Below, in pieces: positions 1 through 7,336 of a stretch of 64,000 bases of DNA; position 1 is the first letter of the stretch; each line of letters begins with the position of its first letter. The notes beneath the pieces are model-generated. The model was not told where the DNA came from and searched no databases. It saw only the letters and a list, made by a program, of their open reading frames with translations. The position numbers and the translations under genes are program-made. Origin of the DNA: Vibrio algivorus (GTDB taxonomy: Bacteria > Pseudomonadota > Gammaproteobacteria > Enterobacterales > Vibrionaceae); NCBI RefSeq assembly GCF_002218005.2, contig NZ_AP018678.1:496001-560000 (forward strand). The letters run 5' to 3'.

Positions 1-243
1 TTTTAGCTTATCAGTAATTAAGCTTAATTTAGGTCCTTGATAGGTATGAGTACCTTTAGTCCAAGGGGTCGAGGTGGTAAAGGTCGTCTGAGGCAGGCTT
101 TCAAGCTCTTCACGGCTTAGGGTAATTTGTTGTCCTGTTGGCGATTCTAAGATCAAAATAGGCGACGATTGGGCAAAAGTTGAGACCGCCATAAGTATCA
201 AAGCTAATGTTAGTTGAAGAGAGGATGAGGTTATCGATTTCAT
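1..243 (-). CDS. Partial secreted protein, molybdopterin-binding oxidoreductase-like
   Basis: This is the N-terminal 81 codons of a gene that runs off the left edge. It starts at ATG 243. The first ~24 residues form a typical signal peptide (basic start, hydrophobic core, ending in STFAQS), so the product is exported. The mature part contains the pattern LSREELESLPQTTF followed by TSTPWTKGTHTYQGPKL, which resembles small periplasmic proteins of the sulfite-oxidase-like molybdopterin-binding fold found in vibrios. The assignment rests on that remembered pattern only. The catalytic part, if any, is outside the window, so cofactor binding cannot be judged. Confidence 0.6.
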   Translation of the reverse strand, partial: MKSITSSSLQLTLALILMAVSTFAQSSPILILESPTGQQITLSREELESLPQTTFTTSTPWTKGTHTYQGPKLSLITDKLK

Positions 244-328
244 TAGTAATACTTACCTTGCGCATATATTCCACCGCATTCTAACATTACCATGACAATT
301 AGCACTATGATGTTGAGGGTTTTTTGAA

Positions 329-357
329 CAAAAAATGAGAGGCATAGGCCTCTCATT
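329..357 (-). terminator. Rho-independent terminator after ridA
   Basis: A 9-bp perfect stem (ATGAGAGGC / GCCTCTCAT, loop ATAG) is followed on the minus strand by six T residues. It lies 24 bp past the ridA stop codon. Confidence 0.8.
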
Positions 358-380
358 TAATGTTATTGACAATTTTAGTA

Positions 381-770
381 TTACTTACGCACAGCAATCG
401 CTTCAATTTCAATGCCTACATCTTTTGGGAGACGAGCTACTTCAACGCAAGATCGGGCAGGGTAGTTAGCAACGTTATGTTCGTCAAAAAATGCACCGTA
501 GACTTCATTGACAGCAATAAAGTCATTTAAGTCTTTTACAAATACAGTCATTTTAACTATATCACTTACAGTTAAACCTGAAGACTCAACAACAGCTTTA
601 ACGTTATCTAAAGATTGACGAGCTTGAGCGGTAATTTCTGCTGGTACTTCACCCGTTGTCGGATTAACTGGAATTTGGCCTGAAGTCATTACCATAGAGC
701 CAAGATCAACGCCTTGAACATATGGCCCAATTGCTGCAGGTGCCGATTCAGTATGCAGTACTTTAGTCAT
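381..770 (-). CDS. ridA: RidA family 2-iminobutanoate/2-iminopropanoate deaminase
   Basis: RidA hydrolyses reactive enamine/imine intermediates released by PLP enzymes such as threonine dehydratase. The 129-residue product has the usual family length. It carries the hallmark C-terminal segment NYPARSCVEVARLPKD, which includes the substrate-binding arginine, and ends IEIEAIAV. A longer frame reaches upstream to 836, but ATG 770 is preferred because AAGGA lies just before it and the protein then begins MTKVLHTESAPAAIGPY as in the family. The extra upstream codons would come from the repeat element at 795-1078. It lies downstream of pyrBI on the same strand, an arrangement I associate with Vibrio chromosomes. 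Confidence 0.95.
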   Translation of the reverse strand: MTKVLHTESAPAAIGPYVQGVDLGSMVMTSGQIPVNPTTGEVPAEITAQARQSLDNVKAVVESSGLTVSDIVKMTVFVKDLNDFIAVNEVYGAFFDEHNVANYPARSCVEVARLPKDVGIEIEAIAVRK

Positions 771-794
771 TATCTTTTCCTTGTTATTGATAAA

Positions 795-1078
795 TATACC
801 CAAGTGACTTCCAGATGCAGAATTCAGAGCTGTCATCCAAGTCTTTAAACAAGAAAGATTCGTACAGGAATGTAATCACCTTTCAAACGAATCTAACGCA
901 GCCTTTCTATTATAAAAAAGAAGAGGCTTGGATGAAGCTCCCGAAGGGCAAGCTAAAACAAGCTTTATGCTGCGTTAAATTAAATAGAGATAGAATAGCT
1001 ATGATCATATTCAATTTGCCTTGCCTAAAACTTGTTTTAATCTTGCTGAAACTCGCATCTTGAAGTTACTTGGGTATA
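795..1078 (-). repeat. Copy of the 267-bp TATACCCAAG inverted-repeat element (reverse orientation)
   Basis: It begins TATACCCAAGTGACTTC and ends in the complementary GAAGTTACTTGGGTATA. The interior holds two stem-loop arms and a central GCTCCCGAAGGGCAAG segment. It is the same element as at 4529, 34027 and 61596, here slightly longer. Open frames inside it (for example 815-1063) recur in other copies and are not genes. It lies between ridA and pyrI. Confidence 0.9.
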
Positions 1079-1103
1079 GACCCATGATACATGGGCATAA
1101 AAC

Positions 1104-1565
1104 TTATTTTTCAGTCATGATTTCGCGAGAAAAACTTTTCTCACAATACTTACACTTTAAGCGAATATCATCATTTTTTTCAATCACAGAAAAACTACTC
1201 GAAACCGGTTCATTATGAGTAATGCAATTACTATTTGCACAGTTGAATACGTCAGTGACTACTTTCGGTAAGGTTAAGGCAAGTTTTTTGACTACTTGAT
1301 AGTTTTCAATTTGGTTAACGGTGGCATGAGGTGCATATAAAGCGAGCTTCTGCGCTTGCTCTTCGGTAATAAAGGTATTTTCGATTTTAAGTAAATCTTT
1401 AGCGCCAAGAGCCGACGATGGCAAGTTTAAGCCAACGGTCACCTTTTCATTTGAATTATCCATTTCAAATAGCTTTAGTACTTTGATGCCAATATGCGCA
1501 GGAATATGGTCGATCACGGTGCCGTTTTTAATGGCTTCAACTTGTAATTGGTATTGCTTAGACAT
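1104..1565 (-). CDS. pyrI: Aspartate carbamoyltransferase regulatory subunit
   Basis: PyrI is the regulatory chain of class B aspartate transcarbamoylase, binding CTP/ATP/UTP and linking catalytic trimers. The 153-residue length equals that of E. coli PyrI. The four zinc-binding cysteines are present at 109, 114, 138 and 141 in the C-terminal zinc domain, and the N-terminal allosteric domain starts QLQVEAIKNGTVIDHIPAH. GGAGG precedes the start. It follows pyrB by 15 bp on the same strand, so the two are co-transcribed and presumably under the attenuator upstream of pyrB. Confidence 0.98.
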   Translation of the reverse strand: MSKQYQLQVEAIKNGTVIDHIPAHIGIKVLKLFEMDNSNEKVTVGLNLPSSALGAKDLLKIENTFITEEQAQKLALYAPHATVNQIENYQVVKKLALTLPKVVTDVFNCANSNCITHNEPVSSSFSVIEKNDDIRLKCKYCEKSFSREIMTEK

Positions 1566-1580
1566 GGAAAGCCTCCGTGA

Positions 1581-2510
1581 TTATAAAGTCTGATTTAGAA
1601 CAAGTGCGAGCAGTGCAGTACGTGCATAAACACCATTTTCTGCTTGCTCAAAATAATAAGCGTATGGGGTTTTATCAACATCAACCGTTATTTCATCCAC
1701 ACGAGGCAGTGGATGAAGCACTTTCAAGTTATCTTTAGCGGTTTTTAATGCCGCAGCCGTTAATACAAAGGCTGATTTGATATGCGCATATTCTGACTCA
1801 TCAAAACGTTCTTTTTGTACGCGTGTCATGTATAAAATGTCCAGTTTAGGGATCACTTCATCCATATCGGTATGCAAGCTGTATTCAATTCCTGCATCAT
1901 CAAGTTCTTCACAAATATAATCAGGCATTGCGAGCGCTTCTGGAGCCACAAAATAAAAACGCACGTTGCTGAACTTAGCCAAGGCTTGGGTTAATGAGTG
2001 TACGGTGCGGCCGTATTTTAAATCTCCGACAAACGCGATGTTGATATTATCTAAGGTGCCTTGTGTTTCATAGATACTGTACAGATCGAGTAAGGTTTGT
2101 GTTGGATGTTGGTTTGAACCATCACCAGCATTGATGATAGGTATATCATTGGAAAATTCAGAGGCTAAGCGAGCGGCACCTTCTTGTGGATGGCGCATCA
2201 CAAAGGCATCAACATAAGAAGATATGATACGGATTGAATCGGCAAGCGTTTCACCTTTATTCGCGTGAGAAGTATTCCCTGCGTTATCAAAGCCAATCAC
2301 ACTACCACCAATACGTTGAATGGCGGTTTCAAAAGACAATCGAGTACGAGTGGACGGTTCAAAGAAGCAACTTGCCACGACTTTACCTTTGATTAACTCA
2401 GGTTGAGGGTTCTCTTTAATTTGTGCGGCAGTTTGAATGATTAATTCAAGCTCCTGACGAGACAGTTCTGGAATGGAAATAATATGCTTTTGATAGAGCG
2501 AGTTCGCCAT
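1581..2510 (-). CDS. pyrB: Aspartate carbamoyltransferase catalytic subunit
   Basis: PyrB condenses carbamoyl phosphate with aspartate, the committed step of pyrimidine synthesis. The 309-residue protein has the carbamoyl-phosphate loop STRTR at 53-57 and the aspartate-binding HPLPRVDEI segment near the C terminus. It is the first enzyme gene of a pyrB-pyrI operon, preceded by a leader peptide and attenuator (2534-2648). ArgF, its paralogue, lies just upstream on the same strand. Confidence 0.98.
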   Translation of the reverse strand: MANSLYQKHIISIPELSRQELELIIQTAAQIKENPQPELIKGKVVASCFFEPSTRTRLSFETAIQRIGGSVIGFDNAGNTSHANKGETLADSIRIISSYVDAFVMRHPQEGAARLASEFSNDIPIINAGDGSNQHPTQTLLDLYSIYETQGTLDNINIAFVGDLKYGRTVHSLTQALAKFSNVRFYFVAPEALAMPDYICEELDDAGIEYSLHTDMDEVIPKLDILYMTRVQKERFDESEYAHIKSAFVLTAAALKTAKDNLKVLHPLPRVDEITVDVDKTPYAYYFEQAENGVYARTALLALVLNQTL

Positions 2511-2533
2511 GATTTGTCCTTAGATTCACCGAT

Positions 2534-2562
2534 ACAAAAAAGCCTCCCAAATAAGGAGGCTT
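2534..2562 (-). terminator. pyrBI attenuator
   Basis: An 8-bp perfect stem AAGCCTCC / GGAGGCTT with a 7-nt loop is followed by TTTTTTG on the minus strand. It begins 3 bp after the leader peptide stop and lies 24 bp before pyrB. This is the geometry of UTP-sensitive attenuation known from E. coli pyrBI, in which ribosomes closely following a paused polymerase prevent the hairpin from forming. Confidence 0.85.
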
Positions 2563-2564
2563 GA

Positions 2565-2648
2565 TCATGAAAGAATAAAAGCAATAACAGAATTAAATAA
2601 GCCCATTTGCTTGAAGCAAAGTTTGATATTTAGGCTTAACAGTCGCAT
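2565..2648 (-). CDS. pyrL: pyrBI operon leader peptide
   Basis: A 27-codon frame starts at ATG 2648 after AAGGAG and ends at TGA 2565-2567, immediately before the attenuator hairpin. The peptide begins MRLLSLNIKLCFKQ. Its last dozen codons are uridine-rich in the transcript (TTATTGCTTTTATTCTTTC), as expected for a UTP-dependent pause region. It is shorter than the E. coli leader (44 residues). The role is inferred from position and from established pyrBI attenuation; the sequence itself is not conserved between genera. Confidence 0.75.
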   Translation of the reverse strand: MRLLSLNIKLCFKQMGLFNSVIAFILS

Positions 2649-2759
2649 TGCTCACTCCTTTGATAATTGGCAGAAATTATACTCCCAATAAAAGTAAGCG
2701 CAAGCGTTTGCTATCGCTCTAAGCGAATTATTGTACGCTTTGATTTCTATTTATTGAGG

Positions 2760-3764
2760 CTATTCACCGAGAGTCGCTACCATAACCGCTTTAATCGTAT
2801 GCATACGGTTTTCTGCTTGGTCGAAGACAATAGAGTAGTCTGATTCAAACACCTCTTCAGTGACTTCTAAGCCTTTCATGCCGTATTTTTCGGCAACCTC
2901 TTTACCTACTGTAGTTTCATCATTATGAAAAGCGGGTAAGCAGTGCATAAACTTCACATTTGGGTTTTCGGTTGCTTTAATCATAGCCATATTGATTTGA
3001 TAAGGGGTCATCAAGGCAACACGTTCATCCCAAGCATCTGCAGATTCTCCCATAGAAACCCAAACGTCGGTGTATAAGAAATCACAGCTTTGAACACCTT
3101 CGGTCACATCTTCGGTGAGTGTGATTTTAGCACCAGTAGTTTGGGCGATTGTTTGGCAAGTTTCGACTAGGCTTTCTTCCGGCCAAAACGCTTTCGGTGC
3201 AACCAGGCGAATATCCATTCCCATTTTAGCTGCGCCAACCATTAATGAATTACCCATGTTGTTTCGTGCATCGCCTAAGTAAGCAAAACTCACTTCATTT
3301 AATGGTTTGTCTTGGCTGTACTCTTGCATGGTAAGGAAGTCAGCTAAAATTTGAGTAGGATGAAACTCATCGGTTAAGCCATTCCATACTGGTACGCCAG
3401 CATGCTCACCAAGTTCTTCAACAATCGCTTGTCCAAAACCGCGATATTCAATGCCATCATACATTCGGCCTAAAACGCGCGCGGTATCTTTCATTGATTC
3501 TTTATGACCAATTTGTGAACCAGAAGGGCCGAGGTAGGAGACTTGCGCACCCTGATCAAACGCCGCAACTTCAAAAGCGCAACGAGTACGGGTAGATGAT
3601 TTTTCAAAAATGAGTGCGATATTTTTACCTACCAGTGATTTTTTTTCACAGCCTGCGTATTTGGCGCGTTTTAGATCGCGAGATAAGCTGAGTAAAAAAT
3701 CAATTTCTTTTGGCGTGAAATCCAATAGTTTTAAGAAATTTCGGTTGCGTAAGTTGAAAGCCAT
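2760..3764 (-). CDS. argF: Ornithine carbamoyltransferase
   Basis: This enzyme makes citrulline from ornithine and carbamoyl phosphate in arginine synthesis. The 334-residue protein has the phosphate loop SSTRTR (57-61), FHPTQ, and the catalytic HCLPAFH motif near residue 274, which separates OTCases from the HPLPR of aspartate transcarbamoylase. No arcA or arcC is adjacent, so an anabolic role is more likely than arginine-deiminase-pathway use. It is encoded just upstream of pyrBI, which shares the carbamoyl phosphate pool. Confidence 0.95.
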   Translation of the reverse strand: MAFNLRNRNFLKLLDFTPKEIDFLLSLSRDLKRAKYAGCEKKSLVGKNIALIFEKSSTRTRCAFEVAAFDQGAQVSYLGPSGSQIGHKESMKDTARVLGRMYDGIEYRGFGQAIVEELGEHAGVPVWNGLTDEFHPTQILADFLTMQEYSQDKPLNEVSFAYLGDARNNMGNSLMVGAAKMGMDIRLVAPKAFWPEESLVETCQTIAQTTGAKITLTEDVTEGVQSCDFLYTDVWVSMGESADAWDERVALMTPYQINMAMIKATENPNVKFMHCLPAFHNDETTVGKEVAEKYGMKGLEVTEEVFESDYSIVFDQAENRMHTIKAVMVATLGE

Positions 3765-3820
3765 AACTACGTCCTTGTGAGTCGGTGGTAAAAGTTATTT
3801 ATACATAAAAATGCCGATAA

Positions 3821-3838
3821 AGTGAATTTTTATTTAAT
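3821..3838 (-). promoter_or_regulatory. Possible ARG box upstream of argF
   Basis: The segment AGTGAATTTTTATTTAATT fits the ArgR half-site pattern TGAAT-N4-ATTCA with one deviation, about 60 bp upstream of the argF start. A convincing second box at the usual 3-bp spacing is not visible, so this is tentative. Confidence 0.35.
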
Positions 3839-3886
3839 TTAAATGCAAGGTTAATATTAATGTGAATCGTATAAATAAATTTTAGT

Positions 3887-3926
3887 GATAGCTCTGAATC
3901 CTGCATTTTGAAGTTAGTTGGATATA
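3887..3926 (+). repeat. Remnant of the 267-bp repeat (one terminus)
   Basis: GATAGCTCTGAATCCTGC then TTTTGAAGTTAGTTGGATATAG matches the right end of the element at 4529-4795 with a few substitutions. The rest of the element is missing. Confidence 0.7.
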
Positions 3927-4041
3927 GTTGATATTTTATCATCTACACCCTTCATATTAACGCTTACTTAGTGTGAGCTTTCATGGCAAAATACACAGTA
4001 TTAATCTACATTGAAAATTCGCCCACACTGGAGCTTAAGCT

Positions 4042-4476
4042 ATGTCTAATAATGATCAATCGATGCAAGACGATTACATGTCGGTAGAAGAACTGATTGA
4101 ATTTCAAAAAGAAGAAACACGTGAAATTATCGCAGCATTAATTGAAGATGGTAGTGATCCAGATGCGCTTTACGATATTGAGCACCATTTATTCGCTGAA
4201 GATTTCGCTACATTAGAAAAAGCGGTGATGGAAGCGTTCCAAATGGGCTTTGAAGTTTTAGAAGCCGAAGAAACGGAAGACGAAGATGGCACTAAAGTAT
4301 TGTGCTGTGATGCGATCATGCAATCGGCTTTAGATGCTAATCTTATTGATGAGCAGGTTGAGAAACTTGTCCATTTAGCTGAAAAGTTTGACATCATCTA
4401 TGATGGCTGGGGCACTTTCTATGAAGGTGAGGATGCGATTTATGATGAAGAGAATGACGACTACGATAGCGAATAA
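4042..4476 (+). CDS. rraB: Regulator of ribonuclease E activity B
   Basis: RraB binds RNase E and modulates RNA decay by altering degradosome composition. The 144-residue, very acidic product has the family core QKEETREIIAALIEDGSD then DPDALYDIEHHL, and a central FDIIYDGWGTFYEG. It also has an Asp/Glu-rich tail (DEENDDYDSE). The N terminus is about ten residues longer than in E. coli. It lies divergently from argF, an arrangement also seen in other enterobacteria and vibrios. A terminator follows. Confidence 0.93.
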   Translation: MSNNDQSMQDDYMSVEELIEFQKEETREIIAALIEDGSDPDALYDIEHHLFAEDFATLEKAVMEAFQMGFEVLEAEETEDEDGTKVLCCDAIMQSALDANLIDEQVEKLVHLAEKFDIIYDGWGTFYEGEDAIYDEENDDYDSE

Positions 4477-4495
4477 GCAACTTCCTAGTTAATCA

Positions 4496-4523
4496 ATACC
4501 AGCTGAATATGGCTGGTATTTTT
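4496..4523 (+). terminator. Terminator after rraB
   Basis: The stem ATACCAGC / GCTGGTAT with loop TGAATATG is followed by TTTTTAT. Confidence 0.8.
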
Positions 4524-4528
4524 ATATT

Positions 4529-4795
4529 TATACCCAAGTAACTTCAAGGTGCGAGTTTCAGCAAGATTAAAACAAGTTTTAGGCAAGGCAAATTGAATAT
4601 GATCATAGTCATTCTATCTCTGTTCAATTTAACGCAGCATAAAGCTTGTTTTAACTTGCCCTTTGGGAGCTTCATCCAAGCCTTTATTCTGCGTCAGATT
4701 CGTTTGAAAGGTGCTTACATTCCTACGCGAATCTTCCTTGTTTAAAGACTTGGATGATAGCTCTGAATTCTGCACCTTGAAGTCACTTGGGTATA
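4529..4795 (+). repeat. Full 267-bp TATACCCAAG element (forward orientation)
   Basis: The termini are TATACCCAAGTAACTTC and GAAGTCACTTGGGTATA, an imperfect inverted repeat. Inside, AACAAGTTTTAGGCAAGGC pairs with GCAGCATAAAGCTTGTT as the first arm. CCAAGCCTTTATTCTGCG pairs with TGTTTAAAGACTTGG as the second. The centre is GCCCTTTGGGAGC. There is no transposase, so it would be non-autonomous if mobile. Confidence 0.9.
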
Positions 4796-4834
4796 TACCC
4801 AAGTGAACTCTGTATCTGAAGTTATTTGGGTATA
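4794..4834 (+). repeat. 41-bp minimal derivative of the repeat (two termini only)
   Basis: TATACCCAAGTGAAC is joined to CTGAAGTTATTTGGGTATA directly after the full copy. It reads as two termini with the interior deleted, abutting and sharing the TATA of the preceding copy. It ends 24 bp before the next gene. Confidence 0.75.
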
Positions 4835-4858
4835 CTTACAACTAATTCACGGACGATT

Positions 4859-5662
4859 ATGCATTTTTTACTCGATGGCCTTTGGCAGATATCCCCGCTT
4901 ACTGATTTGTCTATTCCTCAAGCCGATATCGCTTTTCCTGCTAAATTAAGTTCGGTATTACCTGGTCATCTAAGTGAGCAAGATATAGATCAGCAAGAAT
5001 GGCATTTAATGCATGATATCGAGGTTGATCAGTCAATGTTGGATCTTGCTGGTGTTGATCTTGTTATCGACGGTATTGATCGTTATGCAGAGGTACGAGT
5101 TGGTGGGGTAGCAGTGTTTGACTGTGATGGTAGCCAATACCGTTACCAAAAAGATATTCAACCTTACCTTAACCTAGGTAAAAACCGGATTGAAATTCTG
5201 TTTTTAGAAGCTGATGATGATTTCTTGATTGAGGAAGAAGTATCAGTTTGCCATTTAGGCGAGCCAGTCAATGACGAACCAATTGTCAGTGGAATTAAAC
5301 GAACACCATTTTTACGTTTGGTTCGCAATGTTCGATTACAGCATGTGGTGACTGAGCAAATTTGGCATCATGGTGGTGGCTGTGAACTAAAGGTAGATGT
5401 GTATTATTCGACATTAAAGCCGGGATTAGTGTCGACTCAAATAAAATACGAAGGGATGATGTACACCATACCTTTAGATGTGAGAAACGACCACGTTACG
5501 GCAGTTTTTCAGCTCGATGCCCCTAGGCAAGCGGTGATTGAACAAAAAACCAATCAAGCGTTATCTGGTCAGACGGAACTTTACGTTCACTTAGATGGCT
5601 ATCACTTTACGTTTAACGTAGCGCTATCGGAAACTCAAAGTGTTAGTCATTATCCTTTATAA
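4859..5662 (+). CDS. Glycoside hydrolase family 2-like sugar-binding protein without catalytic barrel
   Basis: The 267-residue protein begins MHFLLDGLWQISPLTD. It has the jelly-roll pattern of the N-terminal domain of beta-mannosidase-type GH2 enzymes: DGLWQ, a VDLVIDGIDRYAEVRVGG strand-turn, and a NLGKNRIEILF strand. The (alpha/beta)8 barrel with the catalytic glutamates is absent, so hydrolysis is not expected from this chain. A longer frame starts at 4826 inside the repeat; ATG 4859 fits the domain start better, although no strong Shine-Dalgarno is visible. There is no signal peptide, so it is probably cytoplasmic. A carbohydrate-binding or accessory role is inferred only. Confidence 0.7.
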   Translation: MHFLLDGLWQISPLTDLSIPQADIAFPAKLSSVLPGHLSEQDIDQQEWHLMHDIEVDQSMLDLAGVDLVIDGIDRYAEVRVGGVAVFDCDGSQYRYQKDIQPYLNLGKNRIEILFLEADDDFLIEEEVSVCHLGEPVNDEPIVSGIKRTPFLRLVRNVRLQHVVTEQIWHHGGGCELKVDVYYSTLKPGLVSTQIKYEGMMYTIPLDVRNDHVTAVFQLDAPRQAVIEQKTNQALSGQTELYVHLDGYHFTFNVALSETQSVSHYPL

Positions 5663-5683
5663 CCTTGGCAATTTTAATCGTTA

Positions 5684-6169
5684 TTACAATGCTTTAGCCA
5701 TCACTACTTCACAATCACTGTGACCGGTATTTCCCCAAGGCCCATCTAGATGCTGAAAGCCAAGCTTTTGATATAATGCTAGAGCTGCTTTTAGCTCTGC
5801 GGTTGATTCTAAATAACACTGCTTAAAGCCAATTTTTCTAGCGTGTTCAAAACAAGTATCTATTAATTTTTTAGCAAAACCTTGGCCACGAGCATGATTT
5901 AAAATATACATCTTTTGTAATTCACATACTTCAGGCTTACCTACTAACGGGGCAATTCCTGCTCCACCCACAACCAGACCGTCTTGATTGACCATTACCC
6001 AGTAGTGAGAACGCATCGCTTGGTAGACTTCAAATAAGCTATCTAAAGTTGGATCGGCCACGCTATAGCCTTTATCGGCGGTTAAGCCAAATTCTGCGGA
6101 AACATCACGAATAACTTGAGCAATTTGAGGGTTATCTTGCGGCTGAATAGGGCGAATAGTGTAAGGCAT
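5684..6169 (-). CDS. GNAT family N-acetyltransferase
   Basis: The 161-residue protein fits a single GNAT domain. Acetyl-CoA-binding motif A is visible as CELQKMYILNHARGQGFAKKLID (quoted in part: ARGQGFAKKL), and motif B as LYQKLGF near the C terminus. The N terminus MPYTIRPIQPQDNPQIAQVI is typical for small-molecule or amino-acid acetyltransferases. The acceptor cannot be told from the sequence. It converges with the GH2-like gene, and no terminator is obvious between them. Confidence 0.85.
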   Translation of the reverse strand: MPYTIRPIQPQDNPQIAQVIRDVSAEFGLTADKGYSVADPTLDSLFEVYQAMRSHYWVMVNQDGLVVGGAGIAPLVGKPEVCELQKMYILNHARGQGFAKKLIDTCFEHARKIGFKQCYLESTAELKAALALYQKLGFQHLDGPWGNTGHSDCEVVMAKAL

Positions 6170-6247
6170 AGTACGGCTTGATTCTTAAGGATATGAGTAA
6201 TAGTAGAGAGTGTACTTCAATATTTCTCGGCTATGAAAATAAATATG

Positions 6248-6296
6248 AAAAACAAAAACGCCCACTATCTTATTCGGAGTAGTGGGTCGTGGGCGC
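6248..6296 (-). terminator. Terminator now separated from its gene by a repeat insertion
   Basis: The stem CGCCCAC / GTGGGCG, with an alternative inner CCCACT / AGTGGG pairing, is followed on the minus strand by TTTTTGTTTTT. It points away from the DUF2061 gene, but the 270-bp element at 6318-6587 lies in between. Confidence 0.7.
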
Positions 6297-6317
6297 TTGT
6301 TGTTTTAAATGTTGATT

Positions 6318-6587
6318 CTAGGGCCTGTTGAACTTTCGTGGTTAAACTTTGTTCGAGATAAAAGCATTTTAGGCAAGGCAAGTCGATTGTAGCCTAGTTA
6401 TTCTAAGTAAATGAGACTTAACGAAGCATAAAATGCTTTTAGCCGAACCCTTCGGGCAGCGTTTGTTGGTCATTTGCACTGCGTTATCGGCTCCTCGTGT
6501 AGGCTAGCTACACCACGGAGCCTCTGCCTTGTTCAAATACCCAACAATTCGCTGCAAAAATCATCACGAAAAATCAACAGGCCCTAG
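6318..6587. mobile_element. 270-bp MITE-like element with CTAGGGCCTGTTGA termini
   Basis: It has perfect 14-bp inverted termini CTAGGGCCTGTTGA / TCAACAGGCCCTAG. Homology continues inward (CTTTCGTG / CACGAAAA). GATT directly flanks both ends, a probable 4-bp target duplication. The interior has a stem-loop arm (AAAAGCATTTTAGGCAAGGC pairing with ACGAAGCATAAAATGCTTTT) and a CCCTTCGGG segment. No coding sequence is present, so any movement would need a transposase supplied elsewhere. Confidence 0.85.
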
Positions 6588-6589
6588 GA

Positions 6590-7042
6590 TTAATAGGCTC
6601 GTGCCTGGTCGTCTTTTACTTCTGAAACTTCAATACTATGCTGCTGTAATTCATGGTGGTGGCAATGTAAGCTGATTTTTGCTTTTTCATTACGTTGCCA
6701 CACTCGTTCGTGGAAATAGAACACAACCGTGTTGATACTTGGCTCTAATGCAGCTATTAAACCACCGACAAACACATCACCTGTTAGTAAGTAAACGACT
6801 AGAAATGCAACACTAAAGTGTAAAACAGCGAAGCTAGCGGTTTTACGGCTTGGCTTTAACATAGCCAAACGAGCCCATTTAGGCTGCTGCCATGCTTTTT
6901 CATGAAAGTAGAAGGCAACTGTATTTACCATTGGTTCAATCATCGCGATTAAACTACCTAAGATAATGTCACCCGTTAATACATAAGCAACAGTAAAAGC
7001 GACAGTGAAATGTAAAATAGCGAATGTGAATGTCTTTTTCAT
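6590..7042 (-). CDS. Membrane protein with two DUF2061 repeats
   Basis: The 150-residue protein consists of two copies of the same unit: FAILHFTVAFTVAYVLTGD then a VNTVAFYFHEKAWQ ending, and FAVLHFSVAFLVVYLLTGD then INTVVFYFHERVWQ. Each unit has two hydrophobic segments, matching DUF2061; most family members have one unit. Its function is not known. The start at 7042 is chosen because GGAGTC lies before it; a longer frame to 7099 is possible but lacks such a site. The stop codon lies in the GATT duplication beside the MITE-like element. Confidence 0.8.
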   Translation of the reverse strand: MKKTFTFAILHFTVAFTVAYVLTGDIILGSLIAMIEPMVNTVAFYFHEKAWQQPKWARLAMLKPSRKTASFAVLHFSVAFLVVYLLTGDVFVGGLIAALEPSINTVVFYFHERVWQRNEKAKISLHCHHHELQQHSIEVSEVKDDQARAY

Positions 7043-7170
7043 AATGACTCCGAATAATGTCTTTGATTTGTTGAATACATTATTGCGAATAATTCTCATT
7101 ACGTAAAGTAAGTTTATGATTATTTGTTTGATAGGTAAAAGCTATTGATGAGAGGAAAGGTTTCGAGGCC

Positions 7171-7278
7171 CTAGTCCCTAGTTCCTAGGCGGTTGTCGCT
7201 GAATATTTACCGTAATAAATAGACATTTGCGCTTGCTTTATAGTAAGCATGGAAAGCTGCCCTCTAGGAACTAGGAAC
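7171..7278. repeat. Short element with CTAGTTCCTAG inverted ends
   Basis: CTAGTCCCTAGTTCCTAG on the left is mirrored by CTAGGAACTAGGAAC on the right, around ~75 bp without coding potential. A related pair of ends occurs at 39591-39806. Confidence 0.55.
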
Positions 7279-7311
7279 AAAAAAGAGACCGCAGTTTTCA
7301 CTACGATCTCT
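7279..7311 (-). terminator. Terminator after valS
   Basis: On the minus strand GAGATCGTAG pairs with CTGCGGTCTC (two G-U pairs), followed by TTTTTT. Confidence 0.8.
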
Positions 7312-7336
7312 CTTACTTTATTTGCTAGTTAGAAAC

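Noticed and set aside
1081..1095. Palindrome CCCATGATACATGGG after pyrI as a terminator
   Set aside because: There is no T-run on the minus strand and it adjoins the repeat, so there is little support.
4170..4397. Minus-strand open frame inside rraB
   Set aside because: It is a low-complexity serine-rich shadow of the acidic rraB coding sequence.
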